Source: JBEBBU01 sp041158225
GTDB taxonomy: Bacteria; Pseudomonadota; Gammaproteobacteria; Methylococcales; Methylococcaceae
Assembly: GCA_041158225.1 (NCBI GenBank)
Contig: JBEBBU010000048.1
Coordinates: forward strand, 1-17,877
DNA length: 17,877 bases
Direction of reading: 5' to 3'
The notes beneath the pieces are model-generated. The model saw nothing but the letters and a program-made list of their open reading frames with translations, did no database searches and had not been told where the DNA came from. Positions 7,841 through 15,960 of this stretch are shown here, piece by piece (the stretch's first letter is position 1; every line of letters begins with the position of its first letter). A program made the position numbers and the translations under genes.

Positions 7841-8236
7841 TCAGTTGATCACGCGATGACCACGCTCACGCATGCAGTTGATAAATGCACGCTTGTACTG
7901 GTTATCGGCATCCAGTCCCGAGTAAGCGCCGCCACCGATACCACCCGCAGCAGCTCCCATAGCTGCGCCGGCACCAGGGTTTCCAGCCACTGCACCAAGC
8001 GCAGCACCACCAGCAGCGCCAAGCAACGCGCCTACGCCCACGCCTTTGGCCGCTTCCATACCGGTATTACCGGCATTGCGCGCCAGCATTTCACATTCGC
8101 TCTGATCCTGAGGGATGCGCGCAGCATTAGGATCATGGTAGGTATCAATGGTAGGCTGCCAGCCGCCATAAGTAGCACACCCGGAAACAGTCAGACCAGC
8201 CAGCAGAATAGCAACACCCGTAATGCTTGATTTCAT
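7841..8236 (-). CDS. Glycine-zipper outer-membrane lipoprotein, small
   Basis: A 131-residue protein with a lipoprotein signal peptide (MKSSITGVAILLAGLTVSGC): the lipobox VSGC gives C20 as the lipidated residue. A hydrophilic stretch with C48 is followed by an Ala/Gly-rich repeat segment (about 63-107) with GxxxG spacing such as GVGVGALLGAAGG, typical of glycine-zipper membrane segments. The C-terminal part (110-131) contains C121 in a FINCMRERGH motif common in this family; C48 and C121 could pair. The residue after C20 is Ala, which by the Asp+2 rule points to the outer membrane. Function is unknown; relatives are envelope lipoproteins of undefined role. The ATG is preceded by GGGG about 8 bases upstream, and a possible promoter of its own lies at 8276-8305. 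It may be the first gene of the unit running to the photolyase. Confidence 0.85.
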   Translation of the reverse strand: MKSSITGVAILLAGLTVSGCATYGGWQPTIDTYHDPNAARIPQDQSECEMLARNAGNTGMEAAKGVGVGALLGAAGGAALGAVAGNPGAGAAMGAAAGGIGGGAYSGLDADNQYKRAFINCMRERGHRVIN

Positions 8237-8275
8237 GAAACAGACCCCATCATCATGTGGAACACTCTGGCGCAG

Positions 8276-8305
8276 ACTATAGCAGAAGTCGTGGCTGCGT
8301 TTCAG
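8276..8305 (-). promoter_or_regulatory. Candidate sigma70 promoter for the lipoprotein-to-photolyase unit
   Basis: On the minus strand a -35-like CTGAAA (8300-8305, 4 of 6 matches) is followed after 18 bases by TATAGT (8276-8281, 5 of 6). Transcription would start near 8269, giving a leader of about 33 bases before the lipoprotein ATG. The -35 overlaps the ubiF stop codon. It is the best promoter-like sequence I see upstream of the light gene operon, but the -35 is weak and no operator is evident. Confidence 0.4.
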
Positions 8306-9516
8306 CCCAGTGACTCTCCCCGCGACAGCTTGGGTAACGGGCCATCCAGCCCCATGGCATAGCGCATGACACGCAACTTGGCAGGCTTGACTCTCTCGGC
8401 CAGGCCAAGCCCGAGATTGCGGAGGAATCTGGCAGGTGCGTGGTCATTGCCGAAGAAGCGGTGAAACAGATCCATGGCTGTCATCATCACCTGATTGTTA
8501 CGGCGGCGCATGGATTCATACTCCTGCAGTACTGCCAGTGATCCGATGTCCTGCCGGCGGTGTCTGGCCCGAACCAGTACCTCTGCCAGCGCAGCGGCAT
8601 CCAGAAGACCAATGTTGACCCCCTGACCCGCCAGAGGATGGATGGTGTGCGCCGCATCCCCTACCAGCACCACACCCTCTTTGGCATAGCGCAGCGCATG
8701 CTGACGCCGGAGTGGAAAACTGCCGCGATCAAGAATGCGGGTAATGTCGCCAAGACAGGCTGGAAAAACGGCCTTCAGCTCGCGTAGCAGCGTATCATCA
8801 TCCAGTCCACGCAGGCGCTTCACCTCTTCGGGACGCTCATACCAGACCAGCGAAGCATGTGGCCCACCCAGTGGCAGAAAAGCCAGTGGCCCCGAAGGAA
8901 TAAACTGCTGCCAGGTGATGTCCTGCTGACCATAAGCCGTTTCAACGCTGAGCACCAGCGCATGCTGTTCGTAATCCCAGCTGCTGACACCAATACCTGC
9001 TACCTGACGCACCCTGGACTGGGCACCGTCAGCCGCCACCAGAAGGCGGGCTTCCAGTATCCGCCCGTCAGCCAGCGTCACAGTGGAAACCTCAGCACCA
9101 TAATCAATCTGACGGGTTTCGGCGGGACAGATGAGCTCAATATCATCCATCTGCCCGAGGCGCTCCAGCAGTGCCAGCTGGATAATGCGGTTTTCCACGA
9201 TGTAACCCAGAAGGGGCTCCTGAATCTCCTCTGCCCGGAACTCGACATCGCCGCGCCCTTCCCACACCCGCATACGCCGGAAAGGGCAGCAACGGCGCGC
9301 CACGATACCCGCCCAGGCCCCTACGGCATTCAAAAGGCTGACAGAAGCAATACTGAGGGCTGAAACCCTCAGATCGTGGGACTGATCCTCACTGAACGGC
9401 TTTGGAGCCTCATGTTCAAGTACAACGATCCTGAGTCCGGAACCACTGAGAGCGGCCGCCAGCGCCCCACCTACCATACCACCGCCGATAATGGCCACAT
9501 CGTAACGTTCAGTCAT
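8302..9516 (-). CDS. ubiF: UbiF-type FAD monooxygenase (ubiquinone biosynthesis hydroxylase)
   Basis: A 404-residue flavoprotein hydroxylase of the UbiH/UbiF/VisC family, predicted to hydroxylate the demethoxyubiquinol ring late in ubiquinone synthesis, using O2 and NAD(P)H. Seen: the FAD-binding GGGMVGGALA (11-20), the DG motif ADGAQSRVR (162-170), and the GD motif with D287 in VGDAAHTIHPLAGQG. Several stretches (DLRVSALSIASVSLL, PLLGYIVEN, TWQQF, FLPL, LVWY, MDLFHRFF, RNLGLGLAER) line up well with E. coli UbiF from memory, so UbiF is favoured over UbiH or UbiI, though substrate assignment within this family is error-prone. I chose ATG 9516 because GGAGAGGG sits just upstream; an in-frame GTG at 9543 would add nine residues but has no ribosome site. 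It is divergent from gltB and separated from the lipoprotein gene by 65 bases. Confidence 0.88.
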   Translation of the reverse strand: MTERYDVAIIGGGMVGGALAAALSGSGLRIVVLEHEAPKPFSEDQSHDLRVSALSIASVSLLNAVGAWAGIVARRCCPFRRMRVWEGRGDVEFRAEEIQEPLLGYIVENRIIQLALLERLGQMDDIELICPAETRQIDYGAEVSTVTLADGRILEARLLVAADGAQSRVRQVAGIGVSSWDYEQHALVLSVETAYGQQDITWQQFIPSGPLAFLPLGGPHASLVWYERPEEVKRLRGLDDDTLLRELKAVFPACLGDITRILDRGSFPLRRQHALRYAKEGVVLVGDAAHTIHPLAGQGVNIGLLDAAALAEVLVRARHRRQDIGSLAVLQEYESMRRRNNQVMMTAMDLFHRFFGNDHAPARFLRNLGLGLAERVKPAKLRVMRYAMGLDGPLPKLSRGESLG

Positions 9517-9517
9517 G

Positions 9518-9525
9518 CCCTCTCC
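9518..9525 (-). promoter_or_regulatory. Ribosome binding site that decides the ubiF start
   Basis: GGAGAGGG on the minus strand, with GGAG five bases before the ATG at 9516. The alternative upstream GTG (9543) would place this sequence inside the coding region and has no comparable site. Confidence 0.7.
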
Positions 9526-9560
9526 AAGTGCGCCCAGCGCCACAACCTTTGCTAAATCAC

Positions 9561-9600
9561 GGGATGGTAAGTCCCATCCCTATGTGCAGGCAAGTCCTGC
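9561..9600. repeat. Two small adjacent inverted repeats sharing a GGyAAGTCC core
   Basis: The ubiF-gltB divergent region holds a 7-base inverted repeat (GGGATGG 9561-9567 / CCATCCC 9574-9580, six-base loop) and a 5-base one (GCAGG 9586-9590 / CCTGC 9596-9600, five-base loop). The centres contain GGTAAGTCC (9566-9574) and GGCAAGTCC (9589-9597), 23 bases apart, about two helical turns. They lie upstream of the gltB -35 and in the ubiF leader region. They could be a twin operator or leader hairpins; neither has a T tail, so they are not terminators. No known regulator site is recognised. The rest of the 9517-9786 gap holds the gltB promoter and leader only. Confidence 0.45.
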
Positions 9601-9626
9601 CCGAAAACGCGTCAGGACACACTGGC

Positions 9627-9655
9627 TTGCATAATGCTAGGGAAAAGCCTATAGT
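9627..9655 (+). promoter_or_regulatory. Sigma70-like promoter of gltBD
   Basis: TTGCAT (9627-9632) and TATAGT (9650-9655) are separated by exactly 17 bases, which is near-ideal for a housekeeping promoter. Transcription would begin around 9662, giving an untranslated leader of about 125 bases before the chosen gltB start. No sigma54 (GG-N10-GC type) promoter or clear CRP palindrome was noticed beside it. Confidence 0.65.
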
Positions 9656-9674
9656 GTGCGGCCAAACTGTGAAA

Positions 9675-9691
9675 TGGGCATGTGCCGCCCA
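9675..9691 (+). promoter_or_regulatory. Small leader hairpin 5' of gltB
   Basis: TGGGC (9675-9679) pairs with GCCCA (9687-9691) around a seven-base loop, about 14 bases after the predicted transcript start. It is flanked by near-direct repeats ACTGTGAAA (9666-9674) and ACTGTAAAC (9691-9699). The stem is short; it may be chance, a leader structure or a protein site. Confidence 0.25.
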
Positions 9692-9773
9692 CTGTAAACA
9701 ACCAATTTCAGCATCCTTAAAAGTCTACGGTGACGATCAGAACGACCGTGATGGCAACCCCTGACGCACCAGC

Positions 9774-9777
9774 GGAG
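9774..9777 (+). promoter_or_regulatory. Ribosome binding site that decides the gltB start
   Basis: GGAG nine bases before ATG 9787. The longer in-frame starts (GTG 9730, GTG 9748, ATG 9751) lack any purine-rich site upstream, and their extra residues do not look like GltB sequence. Confidence 0.6.
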
Positions 9778-9786
9778 ATCCAGTCC

Positions 9787-12700
9787 ATGAGCCAGCATAC
9801 CAAGCCTGTCAAGCAGGGTCTTTATGACCCGAGAAACGAACATGATGCCTGTGGCGTGGGATTTGTTGCCCACATCAAGGGTCAGAAAACGCACAGCATT
9901 GTTCGTCAGGGGCTCGAACTGCTCCGTAATCTTACCCATCGTGGTGCAGTCGGTGCTGATCCACTGGCTGGTGATGGTGCGGGCATTCTTATCCAGATGC
10001 CTGATGCCTTCATGCGCAAGGCCAGCCTGGGGCAGTTCGATCTACCCGCCGCAGGTGAATATGCGGTAGGCATGGTGTTCCTGCCGCGCGATACTGCCGA
10101 GCGCCTGCGCTGTGAACAGACCATGGAAAGCATCACGCGTCAGGAAGGGCAGACCGTACTAGGCTGGCGCGATGTCCCGGTTGACAATCAGGGACTCGGC
10201 CATACCGTCAAGGAAGTCGAACCTTTCATCCGCCAGTTTTTTGTGGCCCGTGGTGCGGACTGCAAGTCTCAGGATGCCTTTGAACGCAAGCTGTTTGTCA
10301 TACGCAAACAGATTGAAAACAGCATCCGCGCCATGAACCTGACGGATGGCGGCATGTTCTACCTGCCTTCTTTCTCTTCCAGAACGCTGGTTTATAAGGG
10401 CATGCTGCTGGCTGATCAGGTAGGCACCTACTACCATGATCTGGCCGATGAGGATCTGGTTTCAGCGCTTGCACTGGTGCACCAGCGCTTCTCCACCAAT
10501 ACCTTCCCGACCTGGGATCTGGCCCACCCCTTCCGCATGATCGCCCATAATGGCGAGATCAATACCATTCGCGGCAATATCAACTGGATGGCAGCCAGAC
10601 GCCAGGCCATGGAATCGGCCCTGCTCGGTGATGATCTCGACAAGGTATGGCCACTGATTGCCGAAGGCCAGTCTGATTCGGCCTGCTTTGATAACGCACT
10701 GGAACTGCTGGTGACTGGTGGCTACTCGCTGGTACACGCCATGATGCTGCTGATACCTGAAGCCTGGTCTGGCAACGCCCAGATGGACGAGCAGCGCCGC
10801 GCCTTCTATGAATACCACTCGGCTCTGATGGAACCATGGGATGGCCCTGCGGCCGTGGCCTTCACTGACGGCCGCCAGATTGGCGCCACACTGGATCGTA
10901 ACGGCCTTCGCCCCGCGCGCTACCTGATTACTGATGATGACCTGGTGGTCATGGCCTCGGAAATGGGTGTACTGGATATCCCTCAGGAAAAGATCATCAA
11001 GAAATGGCGACTGCAGCCAGGCAAGATGTTCCTGATCGATCTGGAACAGGGACGCATCATTGATGACTGTGAAATCAAGACTGAACTTGCCAGCCGGGCA
11101 CCCTACCGTGACTGGCTGACGGTCAGCCAGATCAATGTGGAAAACCTGCCGGCTGAAGTGGCAGCCATGCCACCTGATCCCAAAACGCTGCTGGATCGCC
11201 AGCAGGCCTTTGGCTACACCCAGGAAGATATCAAGGTATTCCTGCGCCCGATCGCACTCAGCGGCATGGAACCTGTCGGCTCCATGGGCACGGATGCCTC
11301 ACTGGCGGTGCTGTCACGCCGTCCCCGCCTGCTTTACGACTATTTCAAGCAGGGATTTGCACAGGTGACCAACCCGGCCATCGATCCGATCCGTGAAGAG
11401 CTGGTCATGTCGCTGGTCTCGCACATTGGCCCGAGACCCAATCTGCTCGGCCTGGAAAATGGCGGCAACCACAAGCGGCTGGAAGTTCACCAGCCAATTC
11501 TCAGCAACCGCGATCTGGAAAAGATCCGGCGCATTGAGGCCAAGACCAGCCGTGCTTTCCAGACGGTAACCCTGAGCATGTGCTACGGCGCCGCTGCGGG
11601 TGCTGAAGGCATGGGAAATGCCCTGCAACAGCTCTGTCAGCGTGCAGAACAGGCGGTCAAGGATGGCAACAATATCATCATCCTGTCTGACCGTGAAATG
11701 GATGCCGAGCATATTGCCATACCAGCACTGCTGGCTACCTCGGCGGTTCACCATCATCTGATTCAGGCAGGACTCAGAACCCACTCAGGGCTGGTGATTG
11801 AAACTGGGGAAGCGCGCGAAGTCCATCACTTTGCCCTGCTGTCCGGTTATGGTGCAGAAGCCATCAATCCCTATCTGGCGCTGGATACACTTTCTGACAT
11901 GCGCCCGTCACTGCCCGGCAATGTCAGCGAAGAAGAAGTACACAAACGCTTTATCAAGGCCACTGGCAAGGCACTGCTCAAGATCATGTCCAAGATGGGC
12001 ATATCCACCTACCAGTCCTATTGTGGCGCGCAGATATTCAATGCCATCGGCCTTGGAGATGACTTCCTCGACCGCTACTTCCATGGCACTGGTGCTACGA
12101 CAGGGGGCGTAGGTCTCAAGGAAGTAGCCGAAGAAGCCGTCAAACGCCACCAGTTGGCTTATGGCGATGCCCCTCTGTATCAGCATGCTCTGGATGCCGG
12201 CGGTGAATATGCCTATCGGGTACGCGGTGAAGACCATGTCTGGACCCCTGAGACCATCACCCTGCTGCAGCATGCCACCCGCAGCAACAACTGGGGCCAG
12301 TATCAGGATTTTGCGCGTCACATCAATGAACAGAACGAACATCTGCTGACTCTGAGAGGACTGCTGGACTTCCGCAAGGCCGCGACACCCATACCACTGG
12401 ATGAGGTCGAACCAGCCAAAGCTATCGTCAAGCGCTTCGCTACGGGAGCCATGTCCTTTGGCTCCATCTCCTGGGAAGCGCATACCACGCTGGCCATTGC
12501 CATGAACCGCATTGGCGGTAAATCCAATACCGGTGAAGGCGGTGAACTGCCGGAACGCTTTACCCCCATGGCCAATGGCGACTCCATGCGCTCTGCCATC
12601 AAGCAGGTGGCATCAGGCCGCTTCGGGGTCACAGCGGAATATCTGGTCAATGCCGATGACATCCAGATCAAGATTTCACAGGGCGCCAAGCCTGGTGAAG

Positions 12701-14409
12701 GCGGGCAGCTGCCCGGCCATAAGGTCGATGCCACGATTGCCAAAGTGCGTCATTCCACACCTGGTGTAGGACTGATTTCACCGCCGCCTCACCATGACAT
12801 CTACTCGATCGAAGATCTTGCCCAGCTGATTCATGATCTTAAAAATGTCAATCCGGAAGCCCGTATCAGCGTCAAGCTGGTGTCCGAGGTGGGCGTTGGT
12901 ACGGTCGCTGCCGGTGTTGCCAAGGCGCATGCCGACCATATCACCATTGCTGGCTATGACGGTGGTACCGGTGCCAGCCCGATCACATCCATCAAGCATG
13001 CCGGTCTGCCATGGGAAATTGGTCTGGCTGAAACTCATCAGACACTGGTACTGAACCGCCTGCGCGGACGCGTGTGTGTCCAGGCAGACGGTGGTCTGCG
13101 GACGGGACGTGATGTCGTGATTGCCGCCCTGCTGGGTGCCGACGAGTTTGGTTTTGCTACAGCACCACTGATCGTGGAAGGCTGTATCATGATGCGTAAA
13201 TGCCATCTGAATACCTGCCCTGTTGGCGTAGCCACCCAGGATCCAGAACTGCGCAAGCGCTTTACCGGTCAACCGGAGCATGTCGTCAATTATTTCTTCT
13301 TCGTTGCTGAAGAAGTCAGACAGATCATGGCTCAGCTCGGCGTACGTACCATTGAGGAACTGGTGGGCCGTGCTGACCTGCTCGATATGCGCAAGGCAGT
13401 GGATCACTGGAAGGCCTCGCATATTGACCTCAACCGCCTGCTTTACCAGCCAGAGGTGGATGCATCAGTGGCAACCCGTCACTGTGAAGTCCAGGATCAC
13501 GGACTGGACCAGGCGCTTGACCTGAAACTGATTGCAATGGCGGAACCCGCCCTGAGCACAGGCAAGCCGGTTCGCATGGAAACTGAAGTCCATAACTATA
13601 ACCGCACCATGGGTGCCATGCTCTCCGGTGCTGTGGCCAGACGTTATGGTCATGCCGGTCTTCCCGAAGACAGCATTTATATCAAGGCCAATGGCACTGC
13701 CGGCCAGAGTCTTGGCGCTTTCCTGGCCGCTGGCGTTACGCTGGAACTGGAAGGTGAAGGCAATGACTACGTGGGCAAGGGTCTGTCAGGCGGGCGTCTG
13801 GTCATCTATCCCCCTGCCATCTGTCCGATCAAGCCGGAAGACAACATCATTGTTGGCAATACGGTTCTCTATGGCGCCATCAGCGGTGAATGCTATTTCC
13901 GCGGCGTAGCAGGCGAACGCTTTGCCGTACGCAACTCCGGTGCCATTGCCGTAGTTGAGGGCGTAGGTGATCATGGCTGCGAATATATGACGGGCGGTAT
14001 CATTGTGGTACTGGGCAGCACAGGCAGGAACTTTGCCGCTGGCATGTCTGGCGGTGTAGCCTATGTTCTGGATGAAGAAGGTGATTTTGCACAACACTGC
14101 AATCTTGCCATGGTAGAACTGGAGTCACTGGCTGCCAGTACTGCCGACCATGAAGCCATCAAGGCCAGTGCAAGTGGGGAAAGCCTGGCGCTGGATGACA
14201 TCATGAATGATATGACGCGTGACGACCTCAAACGCCTGCATCTGCTGATTGAGCGCCATCGTCATTACACCGGCAGTGATCGTGCACAGCACATTCTTGA
14301 TCACTGGGCCGATTACGCGCCACGCTTTGTCAAGGTGATGCCCGTTGACTATCGCCAGGCGCTGGAAAAGAGACGCCTGGCCGAGACAGTCAGCCTGGCC
14401 AGTCACTAG
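9787..14409 (+). CDS. gltB: Glutamate synthase (NADPH) large subunit
   Basis: GltB makes glutamate from glutamine and 2-oxoglutarate: its amidotransferase domain releases ammonia, which is channelled to the synthase site. With the ATG at 9787 it is 1540 residues, normal for the family. A 21-residue propeptide precedes C22 of ACGVGF, the N-terminal nucleophile exposed after processing. The class II glutaminase domain (22 to about 430) includes RFSTNTFPTW near 233 and HNGEINT. The FMN synthase domain contains GGKSNTGEGGE near 908, AKPGEGGQLPG near 966 and GYDGGTGASP near 1055. The 3Fe-4S ligands are C1133, C1139 and C1144 (CX5CX4C). The C-terminal GxGxG beta-helix domain runs from about 1300. 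It is followed by gltD after 69 bases and is probably co-transcribed from the promoter at 9627-9655. All key parts are intact. Confidence 0.98.
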   Translation: MSQHTKPVKQGLYDPRNEHDACGVGFVAHIKGQKTHSIVRQGLELLRNLTHRGAVGADPLAGDGAGILIQMPDAFMRKASLGQFDLPAAGEYAVGMVFLPRDTAERLRCEQTMESITRQEGQTVLGWRDVPVDNQGLGHTVKEVEPFIRQFFVARGADCKSQDAFERKLFVIRKQIENSIRAMNLTDGGMFYLPSFSSRTLVYKGMLLADQVGTYYHDLADEDLVSALALVHQRFSTNTFPTWDLAHPFRMIAHNGEINTIRGNINWMAARRQAMESALLGDDLDKVWPLIAEGQSDSACFDNALELLVTGGYSLVHAMMLLIPEAWSGNAQMDEQRRAFYEYHSALMEPWDGPAAVAFTDGRQIGATLDRNGLRPARYLITDDDLVVMASEMGVLDIPQEKIIKKWRLQPGKMFLIDLEQGRIIDDCEIKTELASRAPYRDWLTVSQINVENLPAEVAAMPPDPKTLLDRQQAFGYTQEDIKVFLRPIALSGMEPVGSMGTDASLAVLSRRPRLLYDYFKQGFAQVTNPAIDPIREELVMSLVSHIGPRPNLLGLENGGNHKRLEVHQPILSNRDLEKIRRIEAKTSRAFQTVTLSMCYGAAAGAEGMGNALQQLCQRAEQAVKDGNNIIILSDREMDAEHIAIPALLATSAVHHHLIQAGLRTHSGLVIETGEAREVHHFALLSGYGAEAINPYLALDTLSDMRPSLPGNVSEEEVHKRFIKATGKALLKIMSKMGISTYQSYCGAQIFNAIGLGDDFLDRYFHGTGATTGGVGLKEVAEEAVKRHQLAYGDAPLYQHALDAGGEYAYRVRGEDHVWTPETITLLQHATRSNNWGQYQDFARHINEQNEHLLTLRGLLDFRKAATPIPLDEVEPAKAIVKRFATGAMSFGSISWEAHTTLAIAMNRIGGKSNTGEGGELPERFTPMANGDSMRSAIKQVASGRFGVTAEYLVNADDIQIKISQGAKPGEGGQLPGHKVDATIAKVRHSTPGVGLISPPPHHDIYSIEDLAQLIHDLKNVNPEARISVKLVSEVGVGTVAAGVAKAHADHITIAGYDGGTGASPITSIKHAGLPWEIGLAETHQTLVLNRLRGRVCVQADGGLRTGRDVVIAALLGADEFGFATAPLIVEGCIMMRKCHLNTCPVGVATQDPELRKRFTGQPEHVVNYFFFVAEEVRQIMAQLGVRTIEELVGRADLLDMRKAVDHWKASHIDLNRLLYQPEVDASVATRHCEVQDHGLDQALDLKLIAMAEPALSTGKPVRMETEVHNYNRTMGAMLSGAVARRYGHAGLPEDSIYIKANGTAGQSLGAFLAAGVTLELEGEGNDYVGKGLSGGRLVIYPPAICPIKPEDNIIVGNTVLYGAISGECYFRGVAGERFAVRNSGAIAVVEGVGDHGCEYMTGGIIVVLGSTGRNFAAGMSGGVAYVLDEEGDFAQHCNLAMVELESLAASTADHEAIKASASGESLALDDIMNDMTRDDLKRLHLLIERHRHYTGSDRAQHILDHWADYAPRFVKVMPVDYRQALEKRRLAETVSLASH

Positions 14410-14422
14410 GTTACCAACACGG

Positions 14423-14445
14423 TTTGCTGCATCTGATGCAGCAAA
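14423..14445 (+). promoter_or_regulatory. Perfect intercistronic inverted repeat between gltB and gltD
   Basis: TTTGCTGCATC (14423-14433) and its exact complement GATGCAGCAAA (14435-14445) flank a single T, so as RNA it would fold into an eight-pair stem with a seven-base loop. Only a short TCTTT follows, so it is at most a weak terminator. Such a hairpin could stabilise the gltB 3' end or set the gltB to gltD ratio. The symmetry could also serve a DNA-binding dimer. Confidence 0.6.
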
Positions 14446-14478
14446 TCTTTACAGCTATAGAGCAAGAGGTACGTTTCA

Positions 14479-15918
14479 ATGGGTAAGCCTACCGGTTTCA
14501 TGGAAATCTCCCGCCAGGATCGCGCCTACGCGCCGATCGCGGAAAGAGTGAAGCATTACCGCGAATTTGTGATCGCCCTGAGTGATGAATCCATGCAGCA
14601 GCAGGGTTCCCGTTGCATGGATTGTGGCATCCCCTACTGTCATCAGGGCTGTCCCATCAACAACATCATTCCTGACTGGAACGATCTGGTGTATCAGGGA
14701 CAATGGCAGGAAGCCATCAGCGTGCTTCACAGTACCAACAACTTTCCCGAGTTTACCGGTCGCATCTGTCCTGCCCCCTGTGAAGCAGCATGCACACTGA
14801 ACCTGACAGACGAACCTGTCACCATCAAGTCCATCGAATGCAGCATTATTGATCGCGCCTGGCAGGAAGGCTGGATCAAGCCGCAGATTCCTTCCCACCG
14901 TACTGGCAAACGTGTAGCCATCATCGGTTCCGGCCCTGCAGGTCTGGCCTGCGCACAGCAACTGGCCAGAGCCGGCCATGCTGTTGTGGTCTATGAAAAA
15001 CAGGATCGTATTGGTGGTCTGCTACGTTACGGCATTCCAGACTTCAAAATGGAAAAACAGCTGATTGACCGCCGTATTGCCCAGATGCAGGCCGAAGGTG
15101 TTGCTTTCAGGCCCAACAGCCATGTCGGCGTGAATCTGCCAGCCAGCAAGCTGATGAACGAATTTGACGCAGTGGTGCTGGCCTGTGGCTCCGAATACCC
15201 GCGTGACCTGCTTATTCCTGGCCGTGATCTTCAGGGCGTGCACTTCGCCATGGATTTCCTGACCCAGCAGAACCGTCGGGTAGCGGGTGACACGATTGAC
15301 GAGTCATCAGCACTGCATGCCGGCGGCAAACATGTGATTGTCATCGGTGGTGGCGATACCGGCTCTGACTGCATCGGGACGTCAGTACGTCACGGTGCCG
15401 CAAGGATCACCCAGCTGGAAATCATGCCCAAGCCACCAGAGAAGGAAGACAAGGCCATGACCTGGCCGCACTGGCCCAATAAAATCCGTACATCATCATC
15501 CCATCAGGAGGGCTGTGAACGGATGTGGAGTGTTACCACCAAGTCTTTCTCGGGCGAGAACGGTGTACTCAAAAAGGTGCTCTGTGCTCACGTCGAGTGG
15601 CGTCAGGAGGACGGCCGCTGGATCATGCAGGAAGTACCCGGCAGTGAGTTTACGCTGGAAGCCGATATGGTTTTCCTTGCCATGGGTTTCGTTCACCCTG
15701 TCCATGACGGCCTGATAGACCAGCTGAATGTAGCCATGGACGAACGTAAGAACGTCAAGGCAGATACGCATAATTACCAGACCTCAGTAGACAAGGTATT
15801 TGCTGCAGGCGATGTGCGCCGTGGCCAGTCTCTGGTGGTATGGGCCATTCGCGAGGGGCGGCAGACTGCCCGTGCCGTTGATGAATACCTGCAGGGAAGC
15901 AGTGACCTGCCACGCTAG
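14479..15918 (+). CDS. gltD: Glutamate synthase (NADPH) small subunit
   Basis: GltD, 479 residues, takes electrons from NADPH through FAD and 4Fe-4S clusters to the FMN of GltB. The N-terminal region has the expected cysteine sets: C46, C49, C54, C58 and C97, C101, C105 (RICPAPCEAAC). FAD binding is shown by IIGSGPAG (148-155) and the distal VFAAGDVRRGQSLVVWAI (440-457); the NADPH fold by VIGGGDTGSDC (288-298). Length and motifs match the standard subunit with no damage. AGAGG lies about nine bases before the ATG. It follows gltB by 69 bases that contain a perfect inverted repeat, and precedes trkH by 42 bases. Together with GltB it completes the GOGAT half of ammonium assimilation; glutamine synthetase is not in this window. 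Confidence 0.98.
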   Translation: MGKPTGFMEISRQDRAYAPIAERVKHYREFVIALSDESMQQQGSRCMDCGIPYCHQGCPINNIIPDWNDLVYQGQWQEAISVLHSTNNFPEFTGRICPAPCEAACTLNLTDEPVTIKSIECSIIDRAWQEGWIKPQIPSHRTGKRVAIIGSGPAGLACAQQLARAGHAVVVYEKQDRIGGLLRYGIPDFKMEKQLIDRRIAQMQAEGVAFRPNSHVGVNLPASKLMNEFDAVVLACGSEYPRDLLIPGRDLQGVHFAMDFLTQQNRRVAGDTIDESSALHAGGKHVIVIGGGDTGSDCIGTSVRHGAARITQLEIMPKPPEKEDKAMTWPHWPNKIRTSSSHQEGCERMWSVTTKSFSGENGVLKKVLCAHVEWRQEDGRWIMQEVPGSEFTLEADMVFLAMGFVHPVHDGLIDQLNVAMDERKNVKADTHNYQTSVDKVFAAGDVRRGQSLVVWAIREGRQTARAVDEYLQGSSDLPR

Positions 15919-15960
15919 TTCATTGATATAACGGCATCAGTTCGCCTACTGGAGAAAGCC

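Noticed and set aside
9666..9684. A TGTGA half-site that might bind a cAMP receptor protein near the gltB promoter
   Set aside because: The second half (TCACA) is not present at the right spacing, and the site lies downstream of the predicted -10, so I do not call it a CRP site despite the cyclase nearby.
12778..13422. A 214-codon minus-strand open frame
   Set aside because: It is antisense to the conserved FMN and 3Fe-4S region of gltB and has no motif or ribosome site; likely a codon-bias shadow. The same holds for 11908-12483.
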